Positions 24,876-33,288 of a stretch of 64,000 nt of DNA are shown one piece after another. Positions within the stretch are counted from its first letter, which is position 1, and every line of letters starts with the position of its first letter. The stretch comes from Marinomonas balearica (GTDB lineage: Bacteria > Pseudomonadota > Gammaproteobacteria > Pseudomonadales > Marinomonadaceae). Made by a program: the position numbers and the translations under genes. The DNA lies in assembly GCF_004362145.1 (NCBI RefSeq), contig NZ_SNXC01000009.1, positions 62,001 to 126,000 on the forward strand, in the 5' to 3' direction. Below the pieces are notes generated by a model. The model worked only from the letters and a program-made list of their open reading frames with translations. It was not told the DNA's origin and did no database searches.

Positions 24876-25748
24876 ATGCGACGTTTGCGCAGCAATTATG
24901 TCATCGTTTTTCTCGTACTTTGTGCTTTCGCTCTGAACTCAATTTTGTGTCGGTTTGCTTTGAGCCATACGAGCTTAGATCCGATGTCATTTACTACCCT
25001 TCGACTTGTGTCTGGGGCGGCAGTATTGGTTGTGTTGTTAACACTACTGAACAATCGAGAAACGGTAGGATGTTTTGAGATACAAGAGTTTAGAACGGAG
25101 TGGTTCACACCTTTATCTCTTTTAGTTTATGCGGCGGGTTTCTCCTATGCGTATGTGTCGTTACCTGCGGGTATGGGTGCGTTATTGCTGTTTGGTGCTG
25201 TTCAGTTTTCAATGATTTGCTACGGGCTTTATTCAGGAGAAAGGCTGAATACTATTCAGTGGATCGGATTGTTGGTCGCTGTAGTCGGTGTTTTAGTGTT
25301 GTTTTTACCCGGTGCAACGGCTCCTAGTCTTTGGGGGAGTGTGCTAATGGTGACTGCAGGAATCGGTTGGGCGTTTTATACTGTTCGTGGAAAAGGGGCA
25401 TCTAAGCCTGTCAGAGCAACCGGAAGTCATTTTGTAAAAGCGAGCGTAATTTCTCTATTGATTTCAATTGTTTTAAGTTCGGAAATTCGTTGGGATGGGG
25501 CGGGCGCGTTGTACGCTGTTCTTGCAGGTGGAGTGACTTCGGGTTTGGGCTACGCGTTATGGTATTTTGTATTGCCTTCTATCAAAGTAGCGACTGCCGC
25601 TACCTTGCAGCTTAGTGTTCCCGTTATTGCGATTATAATGGGGTTACTGTTTTTAGAAGAGCAGGCGACACTGCACTTGTTTTTGTCCTGTATAACCATT
25701 CTAGGCGGTATTTTTCTTTACATTTTTTCGGGTATGAGAACACGCTAA
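24876..25748 (+). CDS. EamA/DMT-family membrane transporter
   Basis: 290 residues with about ten hydrophobic helices in two homologous halves, the EamA (drug/metabolite transporter) layout. Visible features include LCAFALNSILCRFAL with the early helix, DPMSFTTLRLVSGAAVLVVLL, the second-half VLMVTAGIGWAFYTVRGKG and the C-terminal VPVIAIIMGLLFLEEQATLHLFLSCITILGGIFL read in parts, a typical DMT end. Members export amino acids or other metabolites; the substrate cannot be told. It starts 23 bases after a strong terminator, so it has its own promoter, and is convergent with the iron-type binding protein gene. Confidence 0.88.
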   Translation: MRRLRSNYVIVFLVLCAFALNSILCRFALSHTSLDPMSFTTLRLVSGAAVLVVLLTLLNNRETVGCFEIQEFRTEWFTPLSLLVYAAGFSYAYVSLPAGMGALLLFGAVQFSMICYGLYSGERLNTIQWIGLLVAVVGVLVLFLPGATAPSLWGSVLMVTAGIGWAFYTVRGKGASKPVRATGSHFVKASVISLLISIVLSSEIRWDGAGALYAVLAGGVTSGLGYALWYFVLPSIKVATAATLQLSVPVIAIIMGLLFLEEQATLHLFLSCITILGGIFLYIFSGMRTR

Positions 25749-25840
25749 AGAAGGCGACTCAACCTGATAATTTGGATAAGCCGCATTTTTTATTTTCGTT
25801 TCTAGAAGCTGTTAGTCTATACCCTATTCTTAATCCAGTG

Positions 25841-26929
25841 CTATTGAGGCATTAATGTAAAGGTGCCTTTAGGAGTTACTGGAAGGTACTTTTTATAAAA
25901 ATCTAAATACGCGTCTTCCGGGTTGAGATCAGCAAATACCGTGGGATACATGGCTTTGGCAAATAATTGGATCATTGCACCGTCCAGTATTGTTCGGCAT
26001 GCTCCGTGATATGCTCCAAATAGGCGATTGTTTTTTATCGCCGATAGATTCGACCAGCCTAGTCGATCTTTAAAGCCTTCTAGTCTGAGTCTTGCTGATT
26101 TTTCAGAAACACCTTGCCCCATTATCATACCGTCGCTGCCGCTTGCTGATTCGTATCCAGTCATAATGATTACATCAGGATTTGCTGCGATTACTTGTTC
26201 AGGGTTTAATTTTCCCCACCATTCAATATACGGTGCTGAAATGTTGTCTCCCCCAGCCATTGTAGAGATGGCACCCCACATATTTTTCCCAAATGTATAG
26301 CCCATTTCATCAACACCAGCTGCACCGTATTCTGCATATACTTTTGGCTTAGGTAGGTTGTTTTCTTCTAGGCGATTTTGGATCATTTCCAAGTTCGCTT
26401 TGTATTCTTTTACGATTTTGGCAGCTCTTTCTTCTTGGCCTGTAATTGTGCCTATGATCTCTGTGCTCTTACTGTGGCGCGCTAATGTCTGCGCATTGAA
26501 GTCAACGACCACAACAGGTACGCCAGCGGATTCAATTCTTCGAACTTCCGATCCCAGCGCTTTATATTGCCAATCTGCAAGTAATAGGATATCGGGTTTT
26601 AGGCTGAGTACTTGTTCGATTGAAAAGGCTTGAGAACCAATTTTTCCGATTGCAGGAATATCATTCAGCGATGGGCGATGTTCAACATACATTTCCCAGT
26701 TTGCTGGACGGGCTTGCCATATGTATTTAGAGAGACCAACCACGTTGTCATAAGCCGCCTCCGTTCCGATTGCCATATAGTCTTCAGGGTAAAAGCCAAC
26801 AATGACCCGTTTTGCAGGAGCGTTAAATGTGACACTACGATCTAGCACGTCGAGAATAGTAATGTCTTTCGCCCAACTGATGTTGATCTGGAGTAGCACG
26901 ATTAGGCTTAGGAGGAGGTGTCTATACAT
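25841..26929 (-). CDS. iron-complex-type ABC transporter substrate-binding protein (copy 1)
   Basis: 362 residues with a signal peptide (MYRHLLLSLIVLLQINISWA). It belongs to the TroA/FecB-like periplasmic-binding family: DVLDRSVTFNAPAKRVIVGF at the start of the first lobe, FSIEQVLSLKPDILLLADWQYK, a long connecting helix, and NPEQVIAANPDVIIMTGYES. It is a close paralogue of the product of the divergent gene at 27105; both share GFY-EDYMAIGTEAA, NAQTLARH/ERH and the C-terminal YLDFYKKYLPVTPKGTF. Such proteins bind ferric siderophores, haem or cobalamin. The Fur box in the shared promoter indicates an iron compound. Having a second binding protein with one permease suggests two ligand variants. 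Confidence 0.88.
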   Translation of the reverse strand: MYRHLLLSLIVLLQINISWAKDITILDVLDRSVTFNAPAKRVIVGFYPEDYMAIGTEAAYDNVVGLSKYIWQARPANWEMYVEHRPSLNDIPAIGKIGSQAFSIEQVLSLKPDILLLADWQYKALGSEVRRIESAGVPVVVVDFNAQTLARHSKSTEIIGTITGQEERAAKIVKEYKANLEMIQNRLEENNLPKPKVYAEYGAAGVDEMGYTFGKNMWGAISTMAGGDNISAPYIEWWGKLNPEQVIAANPDVIIMTGYESASGSDGMIMGQGVSEKSARLRLEGFKDRLGWSNLSAIKNNRLFGAYHGACRTILDGAMIQLFAKAMYPTVFADLNPEDAYLDFYKKYLPVTPKGTFTLMPQ

Positions 26930-26957
26930 TGAGAGAGTACCGTTTAATGAATTGAAG

Positions 26958-26976
26958 TTATATGATAATCATTATT
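26958..26976. promoter_or_regulatory. Fur box between divergent binding-protein genes
   Basis: TTATATGATAATCATTATT matches the 19-bp Fur consensus GATAATGATAATCATTATC at 14 consecutive positions (5-18). It lies 29 bases before the minus-strand start and about 130 before the plus-strand start, so the minus gene is certainly within reach and the plus-strand operon probably. Iron-replete Fur would repress both. Confidence 0.8.
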
Positions 26977-27104
26977 AAATAATATTGAAAATCAATATTT
27001 TGTTGATTCATAATAATTTTCGAGTAGTATTCTCAAAAAATATTACATGGTACAGACCAAATTTTTGGGATATCCCGTCTTAATACTCTTGGAAGGAGAA
27101 AAAT

Positions 27105-28199
27105 ATGCAGTTTGGTAAATGGTTAGCGGCGTCTACGATTTCTGTTATGTGCACGGTTACAGCACAGGCCGAAGTGATTCAGGATGTTTTGGATCGTAAA
27201 GTGGATGTTGACCTTCCTGCAGAGCGAGTAGTGTTGGGTTTTTACGCAGAAGATTACATGGCAATTGGTACGGAAGCGGCTTTTGATAAAGTTGTCGGCA
27301 TTTCTCGTGATACTTGGGAAGCGTGGCGACCTGCAAGCTGGAAGCTTTACACAGATTACCGTCCTTCATTGAAAGATATTCCTGATGTTGGTGAAGTTGA
27401 GTCACAAACCTTTTCTATTGAAAAAGTACTCAGCCTGAAACCAAGCGTTGTCGTGTTGGCCGATTGGCAATACAAAGGTTTGGGAATGGATGTAGACCGT
27501 CTAGAAGATGCAGGCGTCCCAGTTATTGTGGTTGATTACAATGCTCAAACTCTTGAGCGTCATCTTAAAAGTACTGAGATATTAGGCGAATTAACAGGCC
27601 AAGAAGATCGCGCGAAGCAAATCTCAGAAGAATATGAAAACACGATTGTATCTGCCCAGAAGCGCATTGCAGACGCACACCTTCCAAAGCCTCGCGCTTA
27701 TGTCGAGTTCGGCAAAAAAGGGCCTGATCAGTACAGCTTTACATACGGTAAAAACATGTGGGGCGCAATGCTAACGGCAATGGGCGGCGATAATATCGCT
27801 GCACCTTTTGTTGAATGGTGGGGGCCGATGAATCCTGAACAGGTTATCGCTTCAAAACCAGAAGTGGTATTTATCTCTGGAACGGAATCTGGCGTTAAAG
27901 GGAAAGCAATGGTTATGGGACAGGGAATCGACCAAAAAATATCGGTGGAAAGACTAAAAGGTTTTGCAAATCGTGCTGGTTGGTCTGAAATGCCTGCAGT
28001 AAAAAATGAAAATTTTCATGGAATATACCAAGGCGCATCTCGCTCAATTTTAGACGCTTCAATGGCTCAATACATTGCAAAGTCTCTTTATCCTAAGCTG
28101 TTCGAAGATGTAAACCCTCAGCAAGGTTACTTGGACTTCTATAAAAAGTATCTCCCTGTTGCTCCTACGGGAACATTTGCTATCTCGATTACGGAGTAA
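27105..28199 (+). CDS. iron-complex-type ABC transporter substrate-binding protein (copy 2)
   Basis: 364 residues, signal peptide MQFGKWLAASTISVMCTVTAQA, ribosome site AAGGAGAAAAAT. Same TroA/FecB-like two-lobe family and clear paralogue of the divergent copy 1: VVLGFYAEDYMAIGTEAAFD, RPSLKDIPDVGEVESQTFSIEKVLSLKPS (read in parts), YGKNMWGAMLTAMGGDNIAAPFVEWWG, NPEQVIASKPEVVFISG and the same C-terminal YLDFYKKYLPVAPTGTF. It is the first gene of an operon with the permease, ATPase, a copper protein and an MFS transporter. The role is to deliver an iron chelate to the permease. No TonB-dependent receptor is seen nearby. Confidence 0.9.
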   Translation: MQFGKWLAASTISVMCTVTAQAEVIQDVLDRKVDVDLPAERVVLGFYAEDYMAIGTEAAFDKVVGISRDTWEAWRPASWKLYTDYRPSLKDIPDVGEVESQTFSIEKVLSLKPSVVVLADWQYKGLGMDVDRLEDAGVPVIVVDYNAQTLERHLKSTEILGELTGQEDRAKQISEEYENTIVSAQKRIADAHLPKPRAYVEFGKKGPDQYSFTYGKNMWGAMLTAMGGDNIAAPFVEWWGPMNPEQVIASKPEVVFISGTESGVKGKAMVMGQGIDQKISVERLKGFANRAGWSEMPAVKNENFHGIYQGASRSILDASMAQYIAKSLYPKLFEDVNPQQGYLDFYKKYLPVAPTGTFAISITE

Positions 28200-28264
28200 T
28201 GGGTGCTATGTGATTGATACTCATTTATAATCGAAAATTAATCACATTAACTCAGATAAAATTT

Positions 28265-29320
28265 ATGCATTCACAATCTATTTCGAGTGCAATACAAGAC
28301 CAGCGGCGAAGTGAAAAGCGCCGCTGGTTTGTTATTTGTATACTCTTCATTATTCTTGCCTTTTCTTTTGTTCTCGATGTTGCGACAGGTCCTTCGATGC
28401 TTGGTGTTGTTGAGGTGTCTCGCGCCCTTATGCAGTTCTTTGGTTTACCAGCGAAGGTGGACGTAACGACACTCGTGATCGTAACCGAATTGAGATTGCC
28501 TATTGCTATTATGGCGGTCATTGTCGGTGGCGTATTAGGAGTAGGCGGAGCAGAAATGCAAACTTTGCTAAACAATCCGATGGCCAGCCCATATACGTTG
28601 GGAATGGCGGCTGCAGCAGGTTTTGGCGCTGCCTTAATGCTTTACATCGGATCCTTAGGTTTAAGTTCAAATGTAGCGGTTCCTATTGGGGCCTTTGTTT
28701 GCTGTATGTTGGCAGCGTGTTTGTTGTTTGCATTGGCAACAATGCGTCACATTACATCAGGGCAACTCATTTTAGCCGGTATCGCGTTACTCTTTTTATT
28801 CCAGTCAATGTTGTCTCTTGTGCAATTTATTGCCTCGCCCGAGTTAAGTCAGCAAATCTTGTTTTGGCTGTTTGGAAGTCTTTCAAAAAGCAGTTGGACG
28901 AATCTTGCGATTGTCGCAAGTGTGACGGTTGTCAGTATGGCGTTGCTAATGAACGATGCGTGGCGTTTGACAGCCTTAAGGTTGGGTGAAGAACGAGCAA
29001 AAAGCCTAGGAGTAAATGTAAACAGTCTAAGGCTTAGAACATTGTTTATCGTCGCGGTCATGACAGCGACTGTAACTAGCTTCGTTGGGATCATCGGCTT
29101 TATTGGCATTGTCGCACCCAATATAGCGCGAATATTGGTCGGAGAGGATCAGCGTTTCTTTTTACCGCTGTCTTTTATCATTGGATCATTTTTGCTTTCC
29201 AGCGCTTCAGTCCTATCTAAGGTCATCGTTCCCGGCGCTTTATTTCCCATTGGAATCGTGACGGCCATTATAGGCGTTCCATTTTTCTTTTGGCTCATCA
29301 TTGGCAGGCGTCGTCGGTAA
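28265..29320 (+). CDS. iron-complex-type ABC transporter permease (FecCD family)
   Basis: 351 residues from ATG 28265; a TTG at 28214 would add 17 residues, but neither has a good Shine-Dalgarno site, and ATG leaves the normal short cytoplasmic lead before the first helix. About ten membrane helices with FecCD signatures: ELRLPIAIMAVIVGGVLGVGGAEMQTLLNNPMASPYTLGMAAAAGFGAAL (in pieces), SGQLILAGIALLFL, FWLFGSLSKSSW, and GFIGIVAPNIARILVGEDQRFFLPLS. It forms the inner-membrane channel for the iron complex. It is 65 bases downstream of the binding-protein gene and 5 before the ATPase gene. Confidence 0.92.
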   Translation: MHSQSISSAIQDQRRSEKRRWFVICILFIILAFSFVLDVATGPSMLGVVEVSRALMQFFGLPAKVDVTTLVIVTELRLPIAIMAVIVGGVLGVGGAEMQTLLNNPMASPYTLGMAAAAGFGAALMLYIGSLGLSSNVAVPIGAFVCCMLAACLLFALATMRHITSGQLILAGIALLFLFQSMLSLVQFIASPELSQQILFWLFGSLSKSSWTNLAIVASVTVVSMALLMNDAWRLTALRLGEERAKSLGVNVNSLRLRTLFIVAVMTATVTSFVGIIGFIGIVAPNIARILVGEDQRFFLPLSFIIGSFLLSSASVLSKVIVPGALFPIGIVTAIIGVPFFFWLIIGRRRR

Positions 29321-29325
29321 TTCCT

Positions 29326-30183
29326 ATGAATCAGAAAATAATAGAACAAAGCCTTTGTGTGAAGAATCTACATGTGAAAATTGATCAGCTTGAGCTGGCA
29401 AAGGGCATGTCATTTGATCTTCATCCAGGCGAAGTAACCGTTATTATCGGACCAAATGGGACGGGAAAGAGTACTCTTTTAAAGACCTTATTCGGTGACA
29501 TCAATAGACAACAGGGTGATATCTGTTTTGGTGAAACAAGCTTAAATAAAAAATGGTTGAGTAAGTGGCGTAAACACTTTGGTTATATGCCTCAGGACAT
29601 CCATTTAGACATTGAACTGAGTGTGCTTGAAGTTGTTTTATTAGGGCAGCTTGATGCACTCAGTTTGCGTTTGAATGAATCCATGGTCAGTGAAGCATTG
29701 TATGCGTTGGAGCAGATAGGTTTATTGCACCTTGCGGATCGCCCAGTGAACGCCTTGAGTGGTGGTCAGTGTCAGATGATATTGTTTGCTCAAGCGATGA
29801 TGCGAAAACCGAGTATCTTAATGTTGGACGAACCTGTCAGCGCATTGGATTTACACTTTCAGCAAGTGCTTCTTGATCACCTTGATAGGAAAACTAAAGA
29901 AAATCGTTGGATATCCTTGATGGTGTTGCATGATCTTAACTTGGCTGCACAGTATGCGGACAAATTACTTGTTGTGAAAGACGGTCTCATCGTTTCTCAC
30001 GGTGCGCCAAAGACGGTTCTTACACCCGAGCTTGTCAAAGATGTATATGGTGTCGATGCGGAAGTCACAGTGGATGGGCAAGGTATTCCCTTTATTCGTA
30101 CAAGACGCTCTTCTTATAAGCAAGAGCCGGATAACGTAAAGACGAAATTGAAGAAAGAAACAGGAGTTTCAAGTGTATTTTAG
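29326..30183 (+). CDS. iron-complex-type ABC transporter ATP-binding protein
   Basis: 285 residues from ATG 29326, five bases after the permease stop. All ATPase motifs are present: Walker A GPNGTGKSTLLKT, Q-loop YMPQDI, signature ALSGGQCQMILFAQAMM, Walker B ILMLDEPVSALD and the switch His in VLHDLNLAAQYAD. The signature ends SGGQCQM rather than the more usual SGGQRQR. The FecE/BtuD-like class powers uptake of siderophores, haem or cobalamin. A cytoplasmic C-terminal tail is Lys-rich. Its 3' end overlaps the start of the copper protein gene by 11 bases, indicating coupling. Confidence 0.94.
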   Translation: MNQKIIEQSLCVKNLHVKIDQLELAKGMSFDLHPGEVTVIIGPNGTGKSTLLKTLFGDINRQQGDICFGETSLNKKWLSKWRKHFGYMPQDIHLDIELSVLEVVLLGQLDALSLRLNESMVSEALYALEQIGLLHLADRPVNALSGGQCQMILFAQAMMRKPSILMLDEPVSALDLHFQQVLLDHLDRKTKENRWISLMVLHDLNLAAQYADKLLVVKDGLIVSHGAPKTVLTPELVKDVYGVDAEVTVDGQGIPFIRTRRSSYKQEPDNVKTKLKKETGVSSVF

Positions 30184-30625
30184 ATGTATCACTAAAGCAG
30201 TTATCGTGGCGTTTGGCGTTGTGCTGTCAACCTTAAGTGTCGCAGAAGAAATTAAAATCGAAATGCTTAACTACGGAAAAGATGGCGGGATGGTTTTTCA
30301 GCCTTCTTTCGTTAAGGCGGAGGTTGGGGACGTGATTACTTTCGTACCGACGCATGCTGGGCATTATGCACAATCTTATATTACACCAACAGAGCAATCT
30401 GGCTGGAAGACTAAAATGAATGAACCGTTTTCATTAGAGCTTTCACATGAAGGGTTACATCTGTATTATTGCCCGCCCCATTTGATGATGGGAATGGTAG
30501 GAATGATTCAAGTAGGTCAACCTACGAACCTCGAACTTGTAAAAACAAAAGTGGGCCGCTTGAAGTCTAAAGTCGCACTTAAACCTGAACGTGTCGATGC
30601 ATTAATGCAGCAAATTCAAGAGTGA
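30173..30625 (+). CDS. pseudoazurin-like type 1 copper protein
   Basis: 150 residues starting with GTG at 30173, supported by CAGGAG six bases earlier; it overlaps the ATPase stop. Signal peptide to about residue 24 (VLSTLSVA). The cupredoxin copper ligands are in place: His64 in HAGHYAQS, then Cys100, His103 and Met108 in YYCPPHLMMGMVGMI, the pseudoazurin spacing. The C-terminal 35 residues form the helical tail typical of pseudoazurins. These periplasmic proteins shuttle single electrons, often to nitrite reductase. None is seen here; placement inside an iron-uptake operon suggests a redox step on iron outside the membrane (inference). The usual GHN is GHY here. Confidence 0.9.
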   Translation: MYFRCITKAVIVAFGVVLSTLSVAEEIKIEMLNYGKDGGMVFQPSFVKAEVGDVITFVPTHAGHYAQSYITPTEQSGWKTKMNEPFSLELSHEGLHLYYCPPHLMMGMVGMIQVGQPTNLELVKTKVGRLKSKVALKPERVDALMQQIQE

Positions 30626-30670
30626 TAGTGTTCTGACCTTCAAGGCCAAGATTTGATAGATTAGGCGTTG

Positions 30671-31897
30671 ATGGTTTTAAAAAAATTCTTATATGATTGG
30701 CGTGACCTCACTCCCGCAGGTCGCGTTCTTATTCTTAACGGTTTTACGTTTAATCTTGGTTTCTATATGCTTTTGCCATATTTGGCGAATCATTTAGAAA
30801 ATACCATTGGATTAAGCGGCTGGTATGTTGGTTTAATTATTGGGCTTCGTGTCCTAAGTCAGCAAGGTATGTTCTTGGTGGGTGGAACACTGGGCGACTA
30901 CCTAGGCTATAAACGATTAATACTGCTAGGCTGTCTTGTTCGTGTGTTCGGCTTTGCTTTGCTCGGAGTCGGGCAAGATATTGTTGTATTGGTTATCGGA
31001 GCCATTTTATCCGGTCTCGCAGGCGCTTTATTTACGCCTAGCAGCCAAGCGTATCTGGCGTATGAGTACCCCACTCAGGAACACCGAGATCGCGTCTTTG
31101 CCTTACAAAGTTTTAGCACGGTTACAGGTATGCTCCTCGGGCCAATTATTGGGTTGTTGTTGGTGGCCTACAGCTTTGCTTGGATCGGGTTGATTTCCGC
31201 AGGTTTATTCTTCATTTTATTTTGGGTGCAAAAGCACTTTCTTCCGGATATTCCTGAACAAAGCGGTAATCATAAGCAGAGTGGCTCATTTTTTCAGCAT
31301 TGGCTAAGTATGCTAAATCAGCCGATTTTTATGACATTTGTACTCGCGGCATCGGTTTATCAAGTTCTATTCCATCAACTTTATATCGTGATACCTCACG
31401 AAGTCACGTCGAGACATTTTGATGTTTCTGTCATAACGTGGACATTCATGACCACCTCGATTATGGGGGTGGTTTTGCAGCTGCCCGTTAGTCATTGGAT
31501 TTCTAAAAATTTAGACACGGGCAAAGCCATGGGGATGGGTCTGGCCATAATGGGCAGTGCTTTTTTGTGTTTATCACTTCCAATAGCGGATCATTCGGCG
31601 ATACCTTTTGTTGTGTGTGCAATGGTATTTAGTCTTGGCTCTATGATGGTATTTCCACTTATTGGCTCTTATCTTCCTAATTTTGCAGGGGAAAATGAAC
31701 TAGGGCGATACTACGGATTGTACTCTTGCGTCGGCGGTATTTTTGCATTTATCGGTAATGTCACGACAGGCTGGCTGCTTTCGAGCTCGTCTATCGATCA
31801 TATTTGGATTTGGACAGGGATGATGTTCATGGGAGGCGTTGCGGGTATTACTCTTTATTGGGTTGTCTCCACCGAATTTAAAACGGCTACGGTGTAG
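30671..31897 (+). CDS. MFS transporter, last gene of the iron operon
   Basis: 408 residues from ATG 30671 (a TTG precedes it directly) with twelve predicted helices. MFS features include GGTLGDYLGYKRLILLG after helix 2 (the loop 2-3 motif) and LAGALFTPSSQAYLAYEYP. The overall pattern resembles MdtH-type or siderophore-handling MFS proteins, which export drugs or siderophores or release imported siderophore. It is 45 bases downstream of the copper protein gene. A hairpin containing its stop codon separates it from the convergent kinase gene. The specific substrate is not readable; context points to the same iron ligand. Confidence 0.87.
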   Translation: MVLKKFLYDWRDLTPAGRVLILNGFTFNLGFYMLLPYLANHLENTIGLSGWYVGLIIGLRVLSQQGMFLVGGTLGDYLGYKRLILLGCLVRVFGFALLGVGQDIVVLVIGAILSGLAGALFTPSSQAYLAYEYPTQEHRDRVFALQSFSTVTGMLLGPIIGLLLVAYSFAWIGLISAGLFFILFWVQKHFLPDIPEQSGNHKQSGSFFQHWLSMLNQPIFMTFVLAASVYQVLFHQLYIVIPHEVTSRHFDVSVITWTFMTTSIMGVVLQLPVSHWISKNLDTGKAMGMGLAIMGSAFLCLSLPIADHSAIPFVVCAMVFSLGSMMVFPLIGSYLPNFAGENELGRYYGLYSCVGGIFAFIGNVTTGWLLSSSSIDHIWIWTGMMFMGGVAGITLYWVVSTEFKTATV

Positions 31898-31903
31898 CCG
31901 TTT
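31881..31903. terminator. hairpin at the MFS stop codon, convergent gene boundary
   Basis: AAACGGCTAC (31881-31890) and GTAGCCGTTT (31894-31903) make a 10-bp stem with a GGT loop; the MFS stop TAG lies in the right arm. Only a short T run follows, and the kinase gene ends 11 bases on. Confidence 0.6.
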
Positions 31904-31913
31904 CCGACGCTAC

Positions 31914-33281
31914 TTAATTAAATTCCTCCGTTAATGTAATGGGCAAGCGTATTTGGAAGTGCGCTCCCAGTGAGGCGTCCTGCTCAATCACACGGATTTC
32001 CCCTGCCAATTTCTGTGATACAAGATTATAAATAACGGAAAGTCCTAACCCTGAACCACCATTAGACCTGTTTGTAGTAAAGAACGGTGTAAAGATGTTT
32101 TTTGCAATACTGTCGCTGATTCCCACTCCATTGTCCTGATAATCGATCACAAAATCTTTCCCCTGAACAAACACTTTTATAAAAATAAGATTGTGTCGTT
32201 GGTTAGATGCTTGGAATCCGTGAATACAGGTATTGTTGACTAGGTTTGTCAGTATCTGATCGATCGATTCTGAATAAGTGGTGACATAAAGCGCATCGGG
32301 TATATCAAGAACGAACTCGACTTGATGAGGCTCGTAGATTGGAGTGAGGCTGGCAATGATAGAATCGATTAAGGTCTTTAGTTCTAATGTGACGAGTACC
32401 CTGTGACTTTGATCTGCGGATGTTTGTTTAAACTCATGGATTAGCGTTGCCGCTCGTCGCATATTCACTTCTGCAATGTCGTGAGCGGATAGGGCGTGCT
32501 CGATGAAGCTCATAAATGTTGGCTCATCTAATGTGCCTGAATCGTACGACGTCTTCAGCTTGTGTATTTCCTCGCCTAATATCGACAATGATGTGATAGC
32601 AACGCCAAGAGGCGTGTTTACTTCATGGGCAACTCCACAAACGAGTTGCCCCAACGCCGCCATTTTTTCTGACTCGACGAGGTGTCCTTGCGCCGTTTGT
32701 AGATCTTCAAGCGTCTTTTTCAGCTCTTGATTACGTTTTAAAACGGTTTGTTGGAGATCCAAATTGGCGTTTTTTAACGCATGTTGAAGCTTATTATTTT
32801 GTGTTGCGAGAATCGCTCTGCCAAATAAATTTGCAAGGGCGCTAGTGAACGGAATGGATTTTTCGTCAAACCCTGCTTGATGGTTTTGTCGCCTTCCTTG
32901 TAAGAAGCCGACGATGCTTCCTTTATGATATATCGGAGTGTAAATAACGGAGTGGTTGATTAAGTCTACATTAGAGACCCAATAGGCGCTTGTTGCTTGT
33001 TTAGAATTTAGAACAAGGTAAGCGTTGCTGCCTAACTCTTGGAATAGAATCTTAACTTGCATTTCATCCATCGCGGAGAAATGATTAATCGATTTCTCAT
33101 GCATGTCTAATATAAATGAACACACCATGCTGCCATTGTCATCTAATAGCCAAATGCTGCCGTCTTTTAGATACATTGCTTTAACAAACGCTTGTAATAC
33201 CGCTTTTGAGGCTTCGTGGATATTACCCGAATCGATAGACGAGTTTCTAAGCAGTTCTATTAGGTACTTTTGATACTTCAT
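31914..33281 (-). CDS. soluble histidine kinase with GAF-like sensor domain
   Basis: 455 residues from ATG 33281, preceded by AAGGAATAGCGCTAAA; an ORF extension to 33338 runs into the upstream regulator gene and lacks a site. No membrane helix is visible. A GAF-like region (about 30-175; VIYTPIYHKGSIVGFLQG) is followed by a coiled coil, then the phosphorylation box LGQLVCGVAHEVNTPLGVA and an HATPase domain with NLVNNTCIHGF, DNGVGI and GGSGLGLSV. It is translated eight bases after the HD-GYP regulator, so the pair forms one two-component system. It is the probable partner of that cyclic di-GMP phosphodiesterase. Confidence 0.9.
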   Translation of the reverse strand: MKYQKYLIELLRNSSIDSGNIHEASKAVLQAFVKAMYLKDGSIWLLDDNGSMVCSFILDMHEKSINHFSAMDEMQVKILFQELGSNAYLVLNSKQATSAYWVSNVDLINHSVIYTPIYHKGSIVGFLQGRRQNHQAGFDEKSIPFTSALANLFGRAILATQNNKLQHALKNANLDLQQTVLKRNQELKKTLEDLQTAQGHLVESEKMAALGQLVCGVAHEVNTPLGVAITSLSILGEEIHKLKTSYDSGTLDEPTFMSFIEHALSAHDIAEVNMRRAATLIHEFKQTSADQSHRVLVTLELKTLIDSIIASLTPIYEPHQVEFVLDIPDALYVTTYSESIDQILTNLVNNTCIHGFQASNQRHNLIFIKVFVQGKDFVIDYQDNGVGISDSIAKNIFTPFFTTNRSNGGSGLGLSVIYNLVSQKLAGEIRVIEQDASLGAHFQIRLPITLTEEFN

Positions 33282-33288
33282 TTTAGCG

